Assembly: GCA_905479495.1 (NCBI GenBank)
Contig: CAJQMR010000009.1
Location: 218,206-282,205 of the forward strand
DNA length: 64,000 nucleotides
Direction of reading: 5' to 3'
From: an uncultured Anaerolineae bacterium
GTDB lineage: Bacteria > Chloroflexota > Anaerolineae > Promineifilales > Promineifilaceae
The position numbers were made by a program, and so were the translations under genes. The stretch's first letter is position 1; each line of letters begins with the position of its first letter. Under the pieces are notes generated by a model. The model worked only from the letters and a program-made list of their open reading frames with translations. It ran no database searches and was not told the DNA's origin. This document shows, piece by piece, positions 46,878-55,961 of this stretch.

Positions 46878-46903
46878 GTAAGCCATAATGGAAGTAGGCT
46901 TAC
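46878..46903 (+). promoter_or_regulatory. Leader hairpin of the importer operon
   Basis: GTAAGCC and GGCTTAC flank a 12-base loop, followed by GGTTTTTG. It could be an attenuator stem in the leader. It does not match the purine riboswitch core I know. Confidence 0.4.
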
Positions 46904-46968
46904 GGTTTTTGTAATTGAGTTACTCCCATAAATTTTTTACTATCAATTGAAGAAGAAGGAGGAAGGAA

Positions 46969-48291
46969 ATGTTTAACAAATTCTTATCCAAGAAGGGTAA
47001 CAGAGTTCCCCGTGTGTTTTTGTTGCTGTTGCTCCTGGTTGCTATGGTACTGGCGACCACCCAATGTTCCTCATCTGGGGAGACCGAAGAGCCTGAACAG
47101 GCTGCCGAAACAAACGAGACTGGTGATGCTGCTGAAACGGCTGAGGATAGCGCAGCAAACATTACGCTGGCTATTGAACATTTCAGCGTGATTGAAGGGA
47201 CGACATGGTCTGGTGCTCACGATCGAGCGGGCGAACGCCTGGCTGAGAAATATGATAATGTTGATTATGTGTTCCGTGAGGAAGTTGGCCCCGATGTTGC
47301 CGTTCCCTATGCTGAGGAATTAATTTCTGATGGCGCTAACATTGTCATCGGCAATGCAGAGTTCATGGGTTTGCCCCTGGAAGAAATCGCGGACAAATAT
47401 CCTGATGTTTATTTTGGCTCCATCATTGCCAGTGACTTAAGCACCAAGCGAAACTTTATTCGCCTCTTCCCCCGGCAATACCAGGCGCTGTACCTTGAGG
47501 GGCTAATTGCAGGTGCTCTGACAGAAACGGGCAATATTGGCATCGTCTCTGCTTTTCCCTCCGTTCAGGTGATTCGCCGACAGAATGGTTTTATTCTTGG
47601 TGTACAAGATGCCGCCGAACTGCTGGGTAAAGATATTAATATTTACGTGAAATACGCTGGTGATTGGTTCTTGCCGCCGGAAGAACGCGGCATTGCCGAA
47701 ACCTTGATCAGTGAAAACAATGTGGACGTTATCACACAGCAGACGGATTCCGGCTCGCCGCTAGATGTGGCCCAAGAGCAAGGCATCTGGTTTGTAGGCA
47801 AGGACATGGACATTGTCGGGTTTTATGGTTGGTCAGACACCGACACCGTGGCCGTTTCTTTTGATACGCGCTGGGAAGTCCTCTACGACCAAATGATTAA
47901 TGATTTCATGGCAGGGGAAGAAAATCCACAAACGGTTTTGTACCTGGGTATGGATAGCTCCATTACCCTGGCCGATGGCACCGAAATGCCCACGGTGGAT
48001 ATCATGAACGATGGCAAGGTTGGTGTTGATGCCATTAGTCCGGCCGCTTTGCCGTCTATTCCTCAAGAGATATTAGACCTTGTTGAGCAGCGTCGTGATG
48101 AAATGATAAGTGGTGAATGGGATCCCTTTACGGCACATGCTTTCATCAGCAATGGCACGGGGTTGGAGCTTGAAGGATTACCGCTTCCTGCCGCTGGCGA
48201 AGAAGTAAAACCAGCTGGTGAAGTGCCAACCGCAGAATGGCTGCTATCCAAATTCAATTTCGACTTGCAAGGCGTTACGATATTGGAGTAG
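46969..48291 (+). CDS. BMP-family substrate-binding lipoprotein (nucleoside importer)
   Basis: A 440-residue lipoprotein that captures nucleosides outside the cell. The signal ends at a lipobox-like TTQC, followed by an acidic E/A-rich linker (about 26-60). The BMP/PnrA-like fold follows: GANIVIGNAEFMGLPLEEIADKYPDVYFG, TGNIGIVSAFPSVQVIRRQNGFILGVQDA and the later DVITQQTDSGSPLDVAQEQGIWFVG. GAAGGAGGAAGG precedes the ATG. It is the first gene of an importer operon: binding protein, double ATPase, two permeases. Confidence 0.92.
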   Translation: MFNKFLSKKGNRVPRVFLLLLLLVAMVLATTQCSSSGETEEPEQAAETNETGDAAETAEDSAANITLAIEHFSVIEGTTWSGAHDRAGERLAEKYDNVDYVFREEVGPDVAVPYAEELISDGANIVIGNAEFMGLPLEEIADKYPDVYFGSIIASDLSTKRNFIRLFPRQYQALYLEGLIAGALTETGNIGIVSAFPSVQVIRRQNGFILGVQDAAELLGKDINIYVKYAGDWFLPPEERGIAETLISENNVDVITQQTDSGSPLDVAQEQGIWFVGKDMDIVGFYGWSDTDTVAVSFDTRWEVLYDQMINDFMAGEENPQTVLYLGMDSSITLADGTEMPTVDIMNDGKVGVDAISPAALPSIPQEILDLVEQRRDEMISGEWDPFTAHAFISNGTGLELEGLPLPAAGEEVKPAGEVPTAEWLLSKFNFDLQGVTILE

Positions 48292-48355
48292 AAACTTTGG
48301 TGATGGCTTTCGAGAAAGACTATTTCTCGATGAATGCCAAGGTTTTTCAAGAATA

Positions 48356-48388
48356 AGAAGAGGCTCCCATAGGTCGGGAGCCTCTTCT
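48356..48388 (+). terminator. Intercistronic hairpin after the binding-protein gene
   Basis: AGAAGAGGCTCCC pairs with GGGAGCCTCTTCT across a seven-base loop, 64 bases past the stop, without a following T-run. Such a stem often protects or partly stops the transcript so that the binding protein is made in excess. Confidence 0.65.
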
Positions 48389-48416
48389 CTACACATTACA
48401 GATAGAAAGGCTCAAC

Positions 48417-49964
48417 GTGCTACTGCAACATATAAAACCTGGCGAGATGGTGCTAGAGGCAAAAGGGATTACCAAACGATTCCCTGGCGTGATCGCCAAT
48501 GATCAGATTGATTTTGCCATTAAGGCGGGCGAAATTCACGCTATCCTGGGCGAAAATGGCGCTGGCAAATCCACTTTGATGAAGATTCTTTTTGGCCAAT
48601 ACCAGCCGGATGAAGGGGAAATTTTCCTAGGTGGTCAGAAAGTTAAATTCAACTCTCCTCTCGATGCCATCGATCGTGGCATCGGCATGGTGCACCAACA
48701 CCGAAAATTGGTTCCCGCACATACGGTCATCGAGAATATCATCCTGGGGCACCCACGTGCGGGGAAAATTTTAGACTATAAGCGCACGACGCGCGAAATC
48801 CATGACCTTTGTGACAAATTTGGCTTTCTGATTGACATCAAAGCCAAAGTGTGGCAGTTATCCGAAGGCGAAAAGCAGATTGTGGAAATCCTCAAAGCGC
48901 TTTATCGTGGGGCTGAACTGCTGATCATGGATGAGCCAACGGCCGCTTTAACACCGATCGAGACAGAAAAATTATTGACGTCTATTAAAGCGATGTCGCA
49001 GGATAATCTGGCGATTGTGCCCTTTATCACCCATAAGTTGCCTATTGTGCTGAGCATCAGTGATCGAATTACTGTTCTGCGCCACGGGAAGGTTGTGTCT
49101 TGTATCGAAACCAAACAGGCGACGGAGAAAAGTCTGGCAACCGCATTGGTGGGGCGAGAAGTTATCTTCAACGTTAAACGGGCAAAAGCAGAAAAGGGCG
49201 AAACCATTCTCAAGGTTGAAAATCTTTCAGCGCTCAGCGATAAAGGCGTCCGTGCTTTAAATAAAGTTTCCTTTTCCATCCGCAATGGTGAAATTTTTGG
49301 CGTTGCTGGCGTTTCGGGCAATGGCCAGCGAGAATTGGTAGAATGTCTGGCTGGGCTGCGTGAGATGGAGGAAGGTCGCATTGTGCTTGATGATCATGAC
49401 ATCACCACGGCTTCTAGCTATGACCGTTGGCGGTTGGGGATGGGCTATATTCCGGCCGATCGCAACCACCTGGGATCTATTGCAGATTTCTCGCTGGTGG
49501 AAAACATGACGATGAATTATTACTTTGATAAAGCGTATCAACATCGCGGCACGCTGGATTATCAAAGGATTCGCACTCTGACGGAAGAGATTATTGCTGA
49601 ATATGGGGTTAAGACGCCCAATGCGGATGTGAAAGCAAAAAATCTGTCCGGTGGCAATTTGCAGAAATTTATTTTGGCCCGTGTTCTTTCTCGCAGTCCC
49701 CGGCTGGTGATTGTGGATTTGCCCACGCAAGGGTTGGATATTGGGGCCATTGAGTTTGTACGCAATAAGCTCAATGAGGCGAAGTTTGAGGATACGGCCG
49801 TACTCCTTATTTCTGAAGACCTCGACGAGATATTTTCCTTGAGCGATTGGATTGCGCCTATTTATGAAGGCCAGTTTATGGGCATTATTCCCGCTGAGGA
49901 AGCCCACCGAGAAAGTGTGGGAGCCATGATGGCGGGCATCAGTATGGCAGAGGATGGGCAATGA
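48417..49964 (+). CDS. Nucleoside ABC importer, double ATP-binding protein
   Basis: A 515-residue protein with two ABC domains. The first has Walker A LGENGAGKSTLMK, signature-like LSEGEKQIVEI and Walker B LLIMDEPTAALTP. The second lacks a normal Walker A (VAGVSGNGQRELVE) but has signature LSGGNLQKF and VIVDLPTQGLD. This is the pattern of NupO/YufO and sugar-type importers. The GTG start at 48417 is chosen with GAAAGG upstream; an ATG ten codons later is the alternative. Its stop overlaps the next permease start as ATGA. Confidence 0.93.
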   Translation: MLLQHIKPGEMVLEAKGITKRFPGVIANDQIDFAIKAGEIHAILGENGAGKSTLMKILFGQYQPDEGEIFLGGQKVKFNSPLDAIDRGIGMVHQHRKLVPAHTVIENIILGHPRAGKILDYKRTTREIHDLCDKFGFLIDIKAKVWQLSEGEKQIVEILKALYRGAELLIMDEPTAALTPIETEKLLTSIKAMSQDNLAIVPFITHKLPIVLSISDRITVLRHGKVVSCIETKQATEKSLATALVGREVIFNVKRAKAEKGETILKVENLSALSDKGVRALNKVSFSIRNGEIFGVAGVSGNGQRELVECLAGLREMEEGRIVLDDHDITTASSYDRWRLGMGYIPADRNHLGSIADFSLVENMTMNYYFDKAYQHRGTLDYQRIRTLTEEIIAEYGVKTPNADVKAKNLSGGNLQKFILARVLSRSPRLVIVDLPTQGLDIGAIEFVRNKLNEAKFEDTAVLLISEDLDEIFSLSDWIAPIYEGQFMGIIPAEEAHRESVGAMMAGISMAEDGQ

Positions 49965-51082
49965 GAGCAGGTCGTTATCAGTTTAAATTGGTAAAAAGAA
50001 ATGTTCTAACGCCAGGTCAGGCGGTTCTAAATGCCTTATTGGCCATTCTTTTTGCTTTGTTCTTGTTTGGATTTATCTTTATTTTGGCTGGGATCAGTCC
50101 CCTGGAAGCGTACCAGGAGATATTTTCCTATGCCTTTTTTAACCAGTTTGGCTTGCCACTGACAATCAACCGCTTCATTTTTCTCCTTCTTTGTACCTAT
50201 GCCTTTATCATCCCTTTTCGGGCGGGTCTGTGGAACATTGGTATGACCGGGCAGCTGTACGTGGGGGCTTTAACCGCATATGCCATCTTTTTTGCCTTCG
50301 GGGTAAACCAATTTAATACCCCATATCCCCCCGCCATCATTTTGCTGCCTTTGGTAATTGTAGGTGCAGCTGTTGGTGGGGCGGTAACCGGGGCGATTGC
50401 CGGTTACCTGAAAGGCAAATACAACACCAACGAGATCGTTGTGACCATGATGTTGAATTTTATGGCCTATTGGTTGGTCTCTTTCATGATCAAAGATGGT
50501 GGTATCTTTATGAACGCAGGTGGTCGGGGCGAAAGCTTTGAACTGCCCGATGCCCTGCAAGCTCCGCTGATTTTTGGCGTTCCCATTACAATCTTTATTG
50601 CTTTGGGTGCAGGTGTTCTGCTGTATTATCTGTTTGCCAAAATGAGGCTTGGCTTTGAAATTAAAGCGTATGGGCAAAATCCATCTGCGGCTGCTTACGC
50701 AGGCATTAGCAAATTCCGGGTACCCATTTTGGTCTTTGTGTTGGGGGGCGTGTTGGCTGGATTGGCTGGCTATCATTATTTTGGTGCCGTTCCGGGTGTG
50801 TATAAAATTGCTCGTAACTACGCTTTTTTTGGCGATATGGCCTTCTATGGCATTATTTGCGGTTTGATTTCCCAGGGAAATCCGCTGGGGTCTGTTCCGG
50901 TAGCGTTTTTGTTTGGTGGATTGTCCGTAGGCGGCCGTTTTGTTCAGGGCAAATTGGGCATGAGCTTTGGCTTGGATTACGCGCTGCTCGGTGTCCTTAT
51001 GATTACTTTAGTTGCTTTTCAATACTTTTATCGCTACAAAATTGTCGTGGTTAAAACAGCTGTGTCGCCTTCCCGATCTTGA
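49961..51082 (+). CDS. Nucleoside ABC importer permease 1 (YufP-like)
   Basis: A 373-residue membrane protein with about nine helices and the BPD_transp_2 pattern. Motifs include PFRAGLWNIGMTGQLYVGALTAYAI, NEIVVTMMLNFMAYWLVSF and FAKMRLGFEIKAYGQNPSAAAYAGISKF, the coupling helix that contacts the ATPase. Translation is coupled to the ATPase by a four-base overlap. Confidence 0.92.
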   Translation: MRAGRYQFKLVKRNVLTPGQAVLNALLAILFALFLFGFIFILAGISPLEAYQEIFSYAFFNQFGLPLTINRFIFLLLCTYAFIIPFRAGLWNIGMTGQLYVGALTAYAIFFAFGVNQFNTPYPPAIILLPLVIVGAAVGGAVTGAIAGYLKGKYNTNEIVVTMMLNFMAYWLVSFMIKDGGIFMNAGGRGESFELPDALQAPLIFGVPITIFIALGAGVLLYYLFAKMRLGFEIKAYGQNPSAAAYAGISKFRVPILVFVLGGVLAGLAGYHYFGAVPGVYKIARNYAFFGDMAFYGIICGLISQGNPLGSVPVAFLFGGLSVGGRFVQGKLGMSFGLDYALLGVLMITLVAFQYFYRYKIVVVKTAVSPSRS

Positions 51083-51181
51083 TCAATATTTGGAACGGCC
51101 GTAACAGTTAAACTGAAACAAAGTTTTATCCATCATGATCAGTGGTAGAAATCTGTTTCAGTAAGCGTTTGGAGAATGTCG

Positions 51182-52060
51182 ATGTGGGAGTTTTGGGTTA
51201 GAAGTCTAGATGCCTCAACAATATTTTTAATTGCCGGCTTGGGAGAGCTTTTTGGCCAACGCTCCGGCATACTCAATGTTGGTGTAGAGGGCGTCATGCT
51301 GTTTGGCGCGACGTTGGGTTTTATCACGGCACAGACCACAGGCAGCTTTCTGTTAGGGTTCCTCGTTGGCATTGCGGTCGGTGGCTTGCTGGGCTTTTTA
51401 CATGGCTTCTTTTCCATCACGCTGGGTGGCGACCAGGTGGTTAGCGGCATGGGCATCTGGATTCTTGGCTTTGGCCTGACCACGTACATGGGGTCTCCTT
51501 TTACCGGCCCCCTGGGCATGGACAGAATCCCCACCATTTTTGGATTGTCCCCATTTTTCTATGTTGGCATTGTTTTGGCCGCCTTGATTTGGTTTGTCTT
51601 GACGCGGACCAGTTTGGGACTCAGGATTCGCTCGGTGGGGGAAGACCCTACGGTAGCCGAGGTTTCTGGCATCAGCGTGAACAAAACCAGATATTTATGT
51701 GTTACTGTGAGTGGCATGCTGATGGGATTTGCGGGGGCCATCTATGCGCTCGATTACAATCCAGTCTGGAGCTACAACTTTCTCCTGGGGTGGGGTTTTA
51801 TTGCCCTGGCGCTTGTCTTCTTCTCCATGTGGAACCCATTGATTTTGATGGCCGGATCACTGTTGTTTGGCACCATGTGGCAGCTCTCGCTTAGCCCAGA
51901 AATGGTATTGCCGGGCGTTTTGTCGAGATATGTTTGGCGCATGATTCCGTTTGGCATTACCCTGGTTGTGTTGCTTCTGATGTCAACCAAACGGTTTAGA
52001 ACCAGGTGGGGTGCGGCTAAGCCGGAAGCGTTGGGCCAACCCTATTTGAAAGAAGATTAG
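51182..52060 (+). CDS. Nucleoside ABC importer permease 2 (YufQ-like)
   Basis: A 292-residue permease with about eight helices, partner of the preceding one. Motifs: GLGELFGQRSGILNVGVEGVMLFGA, FFSITLGGDQVVSGMGIWIL, and the coupling segment RTSLGLRIRSVGEDPTVAEVSGISV. I prefer the ATG at 51182 since GGAG lies seven bases upstream; one two codons earlier is too close to it. Last gene of the operon; its stop is two bases from the convergent oxidoreductase stop. Confidence 0.92.
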   Translation: MWEFWVRSLDASTIFLIAGLGELFGQRSGILNVGVEGVMLFGATLGFITAQTTGSFLLGFLVGIAVGGLLGFLHGFFSITLGGDQVVSGMGIWILGFGLTTYMGSPFTGPLGMDRIPTIFGLSPFFYVGIVLAALIWFVLTRTSLGLRIRSVGEDPTVAEVSGISVNKTRYLCVTVSGMLMGFAGAIYALDYNPVWSYNFLLGWGFIALALVFFSMWNPLILMAGSLLFGTMWQLSLSPEMVLPGVLSRYVWRMIPFGITLVVLLLMSTKRFRTRWGAAKPEALGQPYLKED

Positions 52061-52062
52061 AT

Positions 52063-53133
52063 TTACCCATTCTGGCGACGGCCGATTTCCTCACGAACCA
52101 CCGGTGCCACTTTGGTCCCCAATAATTCAATCGCGTGCATCATCTTGTCGTGTGGCATCGTGCCCACACTCATTTGCAGTAAAAAGCGGTCGTGGTTGAA
52201 AATTTCGTGCTGAAGCAGAATTTTCTCAATAATTTCATCTGGGCTGCCCACAAAATTTGCCCCACGTAGGGTGCAAGATGTATCGAACTGCTGGCGGCTC
52301 ATGGGTGGCCAGCCGCGTTCCCGGCCGATTTTGTTCATCACCTGGGCAAAGGGCGGGAAAGCGATGTCGCGGGCTTCTTGGGCATCGTCGGCGATGAAGC
52401 CGTGGGAGTTGATGCTCAAACTTAATTTTGAGCGGTCATGTCCAGCCTGGGCGACGGCGCGGTTGTACAAATCCACCATTGGGGCAAACTGCTCTGGCAA
52501 ACCGCCGATGATGGCCAGGGCCATTGGCAGCCCCAAGGTGGCAGCGCGCACCACGGATTCCGGCGTGCCGCCCACGGCAATCCACACCGGCAGCGGGTCC
52601 TGAACGGGCCGAGGATACACGCCTTGCCCCGTCAACGGTGCGCGATGCTGGCCAGACCAATGCACCTCCACTTGTTCGCGTACCTTCAGCAGCAGTTCCA
52701 GCTTTTCCGAAAAAAGCGTGTTGTAATCATGCAGATCATAGCCAAACAGCGGGAACGATTCGATGAACGAACCGCGACCAGCCATGATTTCGGCACGGCC
52801 GTTTGACAGCAAATCCAGCGTGGCAAACTGTTGAAACACGCGCACCGGATCGTCCGAACTCAGCACGGAGACGGCGCTGCTGAGGCGAATCCGCTTGGTG
52901 CGAGCGGCGGCCGCCGCCAAAATCACCGCCGGAGCCGAGGAAACAAAGTCGGGCCGATGATGCTCGCCCAGGCCAAACACGTCCAGCCCCACCTGGTCGG
53001 CCAGCTCGATGGTTTCCAGCAGCTCTTCCAGCCGCTGCGCGGGGGTGATTAGCGTACCCGTTTTCGGGTCGGGGGTGAGTTCGGCAAAGGAGTAAAGGCC
53101 GATTTCGAAGGGTTTGGGTGTGTATTCGGTCAT
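52063..53133 (-). CDS. LLM-class (luciferase-like) flavin-dependent oxidoreductase
   Basis: A 356-residue TIM-barrel monooxygenase of the bacterial luciferase family, using FMN or F420. Features: [14 protein letters not shown] start, [20 protein letters not shown] segment, [51 protein letters not shown] and the late [13 protein letters not shown]. The EHH and GRG motifs suit FMN-type LLM enzymes. Substrate not inferable. Single gene, followed in the minus direction by no room for a terminator. Confidence 0.9.
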   Translation of the reverse strand: MTEYTPKPFEIGLYSFAELTPDPKTGTLITPAQRLEELLETIELADQVGLDVFGLGEHHRPDFVSSAPAVILAAAAARTKRIRLSSAVSVLSSDDPVRVFQQFATLDLLSNGRAEIMAGRGSFIESFPLFGYDLHDYNTLFSEKLELLLKVREQVEVHWSGQHRAPLTGQGVYPRPVQDPLPVWIAVGGTPESVVRAATLGLPMALAIIGGLPEQFAPMVDLYNRAVAQAGHDRSKLSLSINSHGFIADDAQEARDIAFPPFAQVMNKIGRERGWPPMSRQQFDTSCTLRGANFVGSPDEIIEKILLQHEIFNHDRFLLQMSVGTMPHDKMMHAIELLGTKVAPVVREEIGRRQNG

Positions 53134-53155
53134 AGTCGTTTCTCGGGTTGAGTCC

Positions 53156-53234
53156 GCCGAGGGATAAATCCCCCGGCTAGTTATGGAAGCCCTGTCGGGG
53201 CTTGCATGTCTAGCCAGCCCGTTTACGGGCTGGC
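53156..53234. repeat. Three consecutive intergenic hairpins
   Basis: GCCGAGGGATAAATCCCCCGGC, GAAGCCCTGTCGGGGCTTGC and GCCAGCCCGTTTACGGGCTGGC are three short stem-loops. They separate thrC from the flavin oxidoreductase and probably end thrC transcription. Confidence 0.7.
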
Positions 53235-53249
53235 GATCTTTGGGACTTT

Positions 53250-54584
53250 TTACGATTTTTCCAGTCGTCGGGCAATGGTATCTTTCACCAATTCCACATC
53301 CGCAGGCAAGTTAACCGGCGGGTTGGCGTATTGGCTTTCGGCTTCGGGCAAGGTGCCTTCATGGTACTGCACTTTGAACTGGGTAAATTTAAGGCCGTGG
53401 GCGGTGCTGATGACGACAGTGCGGTCATTTTTGTGGATGACGCCTTTATCTACCAGTTTGAAGAGGGCGGCGAGGGCAACGGCCGTATGCGGACAAGTAT
53501 ACATGCCAGTACGATCAGCTAAAGCGGCCGCATTGGCCAGCTCATGCTCTGATGCCTGCTCCACGATGCCGTTGGTGGCCTGAATCGCCTGCACCGCCTT
53601 TTCATAGCTCACCGGGTCGCCAATGCGAATGGCCGACGCCTGCGTGTCTTGCGCTTGCAGCGACACTTTCTCCTGGAAGCCATTTAAGTAGCTCTGGTAA
53701 AACGGATTGGCTTTGGCAGCCTGCGCCGCCACCAGCCGGGGCATCTTGTCGATGATGTCCAGTTCGTAGAGCAGCTTGAGCCCTTTGTAGGTGGCGCTGA
53801 TGTTGCCCAGGTTGCCCACGGGCAGGATGATCCAGTCCGGCACCTGCCAATCAAACTGGCGCACAATTTCGATGCCCACCGTTTTCTGCCCCTCGATGCG
53901 CAGGCTGTTCATCGAGTTAGCCAGGTAGAGGCTGTTGTCCTTGGTCAATTCCTTGACGATGCGCATGCAGCCATCAAAATCGGTGTCCAGGGCCAGGACG
54001 TGCGCCCCGTTGGCGATGGGCTGGATGAGCTGGGCGGCACTGACCTTGTTTTGCGGCAAAAAGACGATGGCCGGGATGCCCGCCGCTGCTGCGTAAGCCG
54101 CCAACGCCGCGCTGGTGTCTCCGGTGCTGGCGCAGGCCACGGCCTTGACCGGGTTGTTAGGCAGGGTCATCATCTGCTTAACGACGCTGACGAGGACGGT
54201 CATGCCCAAATCTTTGAAGCTGCCGGTGTGGCTGTTGCCGCACAGCTTGATCCACAGGTCAGACAGGCCAATTTGCTTTCCTAACCGCTCGGCCCAGAAC
54301 AGGTTGGAGTTGCCCTCAAACATGCTGACGACGTTGTCGTCGGCCAGGTCGGGGATGACCCATTCCTTCATGGCCCAGACGCCGCTGCCGTAGGGCCACT
54401 GGGTGCTGCCCGCGCGCTGGTCGAGCAGGGTTTGCCACTGCTCGGCGCTGCGCTGGCGCAGGGGTTCGAGCTTGTGGTGGACCTCCAGCAGGCCGCCGCA
54501 AGTGGGGCAGGTGTAGATGACATCGTAAATGGAGTAGCTGCCGGGGCAGCCCCGGAAACAGCGAAAGGTAGCTTGGGTGTTCAT
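53250..54584 (-). CDS. thrC: Threonine synthase
   Basis: A 444-residue PLP enzyme that converts O-phosphohomoserine to threonine. The N-terminus carries a CxxxC...CxxC zinc-ribbon-like segment ([25 protein letters not shown]), seen in many bacterial ThrC. The PLP lysine is in [15 protein letters not shown]. The phosphate-binding glycine-rich loop is in [12 protein letters not shown], and [17 protein letters not shown] is typical. I start at the ATG 54584, where a TAAAAT box lies seven bases upstream and no ribosome site is seen (leaderless type). The longer frame to 54635 is not conserved. Confidence 0.93.
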   Translation of the reverse strand: MNTQATFRCFRGCPGSYSIYDVIYTCPTCGGLLEVHHKLEPLRQRSAEQWQTLLDQRAGSTQWPYGSGVWAMKEWVIPDLADDNVVSMFEGNSNLFWAERLGKQIGLSDLWIKLCGNSHTGSFKDLGMTVLVSVVKQMMTLPNNPVKAVACASTGDTSAALAAYAAAAGIPAIVFLPQNKVSAAQLIQPIANGAHVLALDTDFDGCMRIVKELTKDNSLYLANSMNSLRIEGQKTVGIEIVRQFDWQVPDWIILPVGNLGNISATYKGLKLLYELDIIDKMPRLVAAQAAKANPFYQSYLNGFQEKVSLQAQDTQASAIRIGDPVSYEKAVQAIQATNGIVEQASEHELANAAALADRTGMYTCPHTAVALAALFKLVDKGVIHKNDRTVVISTAHGLKFTQFKVQYHEGTLPEAESQYANPPVNLPADVELVKDTIARRLEKS

Positions 54585-54626
54585 AGGGTGGATTTTACTT
54601 TGTTTGGGGTGTTTTCTCCAATGAGG

Positions 54627-54672
54627 AAGGAACACAGAGTCGCGCAGAGGGGTACAGAGTTACACAGAGAAC
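54627..54672. repeat. 'ACACAGAG...CGCAGAGG' intergenic repeat
   Basis: AACACAGAGTCGCGCAGAGG followed by GTACAGAGTTACACAGAG, the same unit as at 56389-56430. Confidence 0.6.
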
Positions 54673-54713
54673 TAAAATTGGGGTTTGTTGGCTACGGCCG
54701 TTTACCAAGCTAG

Positions 54714-55121
54714 TTATTCCCCTATGAAAAAAAGCCACGGAAGCCGTTGTACTGTGGCACTGTCGCAGTTAACATTGATGTCAGCATAGGGAATGCCAAA
54801 CCAGGTGTAGACGCGTATGACGGCCGTGTAGTGTCCAGTATAATTTGCAACTCTTACCATGCCACATCCAGTTGCATCCGTTGTTTTTTGCAGAGTTTGC
54901 AGCCGATACCCTGTTTGCATGGCAACTTCCAGAGGATTGTTGGTCAGGTCGTGCGCGGCTGCCAGGGCAGCTTGGGCGAATTCTCGGGAATCAGTTGTAA
55001 TTAAACCTGTGGGTGCTGGGGAGACAGTGAGGAAGACACGAGGAATTACTTGTCCGCCAAATAGCATGAGTAAAAAAATAATTAGGACTGTTGACAAAAC
55101 TTTTCTACGACTACTTTCCAT
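54714..55121 (-). CDS. Secreted or membrane-anchored protein of unknown function
   Basis: A 135-residue protein with one N-terminal hydrophobic segment (VLSTVLIIFLLMLFGGQVIP) and a small outside domain. Two cysteines (CGMV and NVNCDS) could form a disulfide. I recognise no domain. The open frame ends at 54714 just after a repeat zone. Composition is ordinary and contains one ACGGCCGT site (TAV), which supports a real resident gene. Confidence 0.6.
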   Translation of the reverse strand: MESSRRKVLSTVLIIFLLMLFGGQVIPRVFLTVSPAPTGLITTDSREFAQAALAAAHDLTNNPLEVAMQTGYRLQTLQKTTDATGCGMVRVANYTGHYTAVIRVYTWFGIPYADINVNCDSATVQRLPWLFFIGE

Positions 55122-55243
55122 CTTCCAAAAATAAGTAATGTGAGGCTATCTTTAACCTGGATGGGAACGGCCGTATTCCAGCACACCTTTCCCGCGAAAC
55201 GGCCGTTATTCACCTGAACTATTCTAACGTTCAAACTTTGGAA

Positions 55244-55285
55244 TTATCGGTTAAACTCAAAAACAGGGAAGGGGACGAGTACAAC
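55244..55285 (-). pseudogene. Possible remnant of a MazF/PemK-type toxin N-terminus
   Basis: Overlapping the end of the antitoxin-like gene in another frame, the sequence reads VVLVPFPVFEFNR and then stops. V-V-L-V-P-F-P is the usual start of MazF/PemK toxins (GDVVLVPFPF). A stop codon lies directly before it and no start codon is seen, so it would be dead. The match is short and could be chance. Confidence 0.25.
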
Positions 55286-55544
55286 TTAATTTTTCAGCTT
55301 CGATTGGTTTGCCATCATCTATGGTGTAAATGTCTTCGGCAGCATCATGGAGAAACTGGAAAGCGGGATTTTTAGAGGCCGCTTTTAGCCATTCGTCTTC
55401 AGAGATTTCTTCTTCAACTGTTGTTAGCACAATGACGCGCACCCGTTTGGGGCCAGTAATGGGCAATTTGTCGTCCAGATGGAGCTGGTTGTGCTCATCA
55501 ATTGTTCCGGTCATTTCAACGGCCGTCATTTGTGTTTGCATCAT
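55257..55544 (-). CDS. Antitoxin-like small protein (AbrB-like N-terminal pattern)
   Basis: A 95-residue protein: MTGTIDEHNQLHLDDKLPITGPKRVRVIVLT, an acidic middle and FQFLHDAAEDIYTIDDGKPI. This layout matches a group of small antitoxin-like proteins that sit before MazF/PemK-type toxins in cyanobacteria and Chloroflexota, recalled from memory. The usual end is near DGKPI; the last residues (SCTRPLPCF) look like read-through into a decayed toxin start. AGAGGAA precedes the ATG. Confidence 0.62.
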   Translation of the reverse strand: MMQTQMTAVEMTGTIDEHNQLHLDDKLPITGPKRVRVIVLTTVEEEISEDEWLKAASKNPAFQFLHDAAEDIYTIDDGKPIEAEKLSCTRPLPCF

Positions 55545-55653
55545 TTCCTCTTAAAAGTTGCTTTAACTTTTTTGATTGTCGTGAGGTCATTATAGCATTA
55601 AACGGCCGTATTCTAGCACACTTTCCCCGCGAAACGGCCGATTTCACCACAAA

Positions 55654-55695
55654 ATGCAAAATATAATTGACATTATGCAATATATAGTTTACAAT
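55654..55695 (+). promoter_or_regulatory. Promoter with two 21-bp-spaced direct repeats upstream of xre
   Basis: TTGACA (55667-55672), 17 bases, TACAAT (55690-55695). Two direct repeats of the form ATGCAA-x-ATATA-x-TT start at 55654 and 55675, 21 bases (two helix turns) apart, overlapping the -35 and -10 boxes. They are good candidate operator sites for the XRE protein. Confidence 0.7.
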
Positions 55696-55738
55696 CTCGC
55701 CATGTTTGCAAACGTAATAAAGCGAATGGATCAAGATT

Positions 55739-55960
55739 ATGCGTGATATTCAGATTGGCAACAAAATAAAGCTGGCTCGGATTGAGGCAGACCTGACGCA
55801 GCAAGAGTTAGCCGATCAGGTCAGCGTCACCCGGCAGACGATTGGTTTAATTGAAAGTGATAAGTACAACCCGACTATCAAACTGTGTCTGATGCTGGCC
55901 AAGGTGTTGGGCAAGCGTCTGGATGAGTTGTTTTGGATTGACGGGTTACAGGAGAGCTAA
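55739..55960 (+). CDS. XRE-family transcriptional regulator
   Basis: A 73-residue single-domain helix-turn-helix protein: IGNKIKLARIEADLTQQELADQVSVTRQTIGLIESDKYNPTIKLCLMLAKVLGKRLDELFW. This is the short Cro/C1-like type often paired with a membrane protein. It probably binds the direct repeats over its own promoter. Its stop is one base before the next gene's ATG, and the next gene's ribosome site lies inside it. Confidence 0.9.
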   Translation: MRDIQIGNKIKLARIEADLTQQELADQVSVTRQTIGLIESDKYNPTIKLCLMLAKVLGKRLDELFWIDGLQES

Positions 55961-55961
55961 A

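Noticed and set aside
46850..46968. Purine riboswitch in the leader of the nucleoside importer
   Set aside because: Only a short hairpin is seen; the conserved purine riboswitch core does not match.
53156..53234. CRISPR-like array
   Set aside because: The three hairpins differ from one another and there are no regular spacers.
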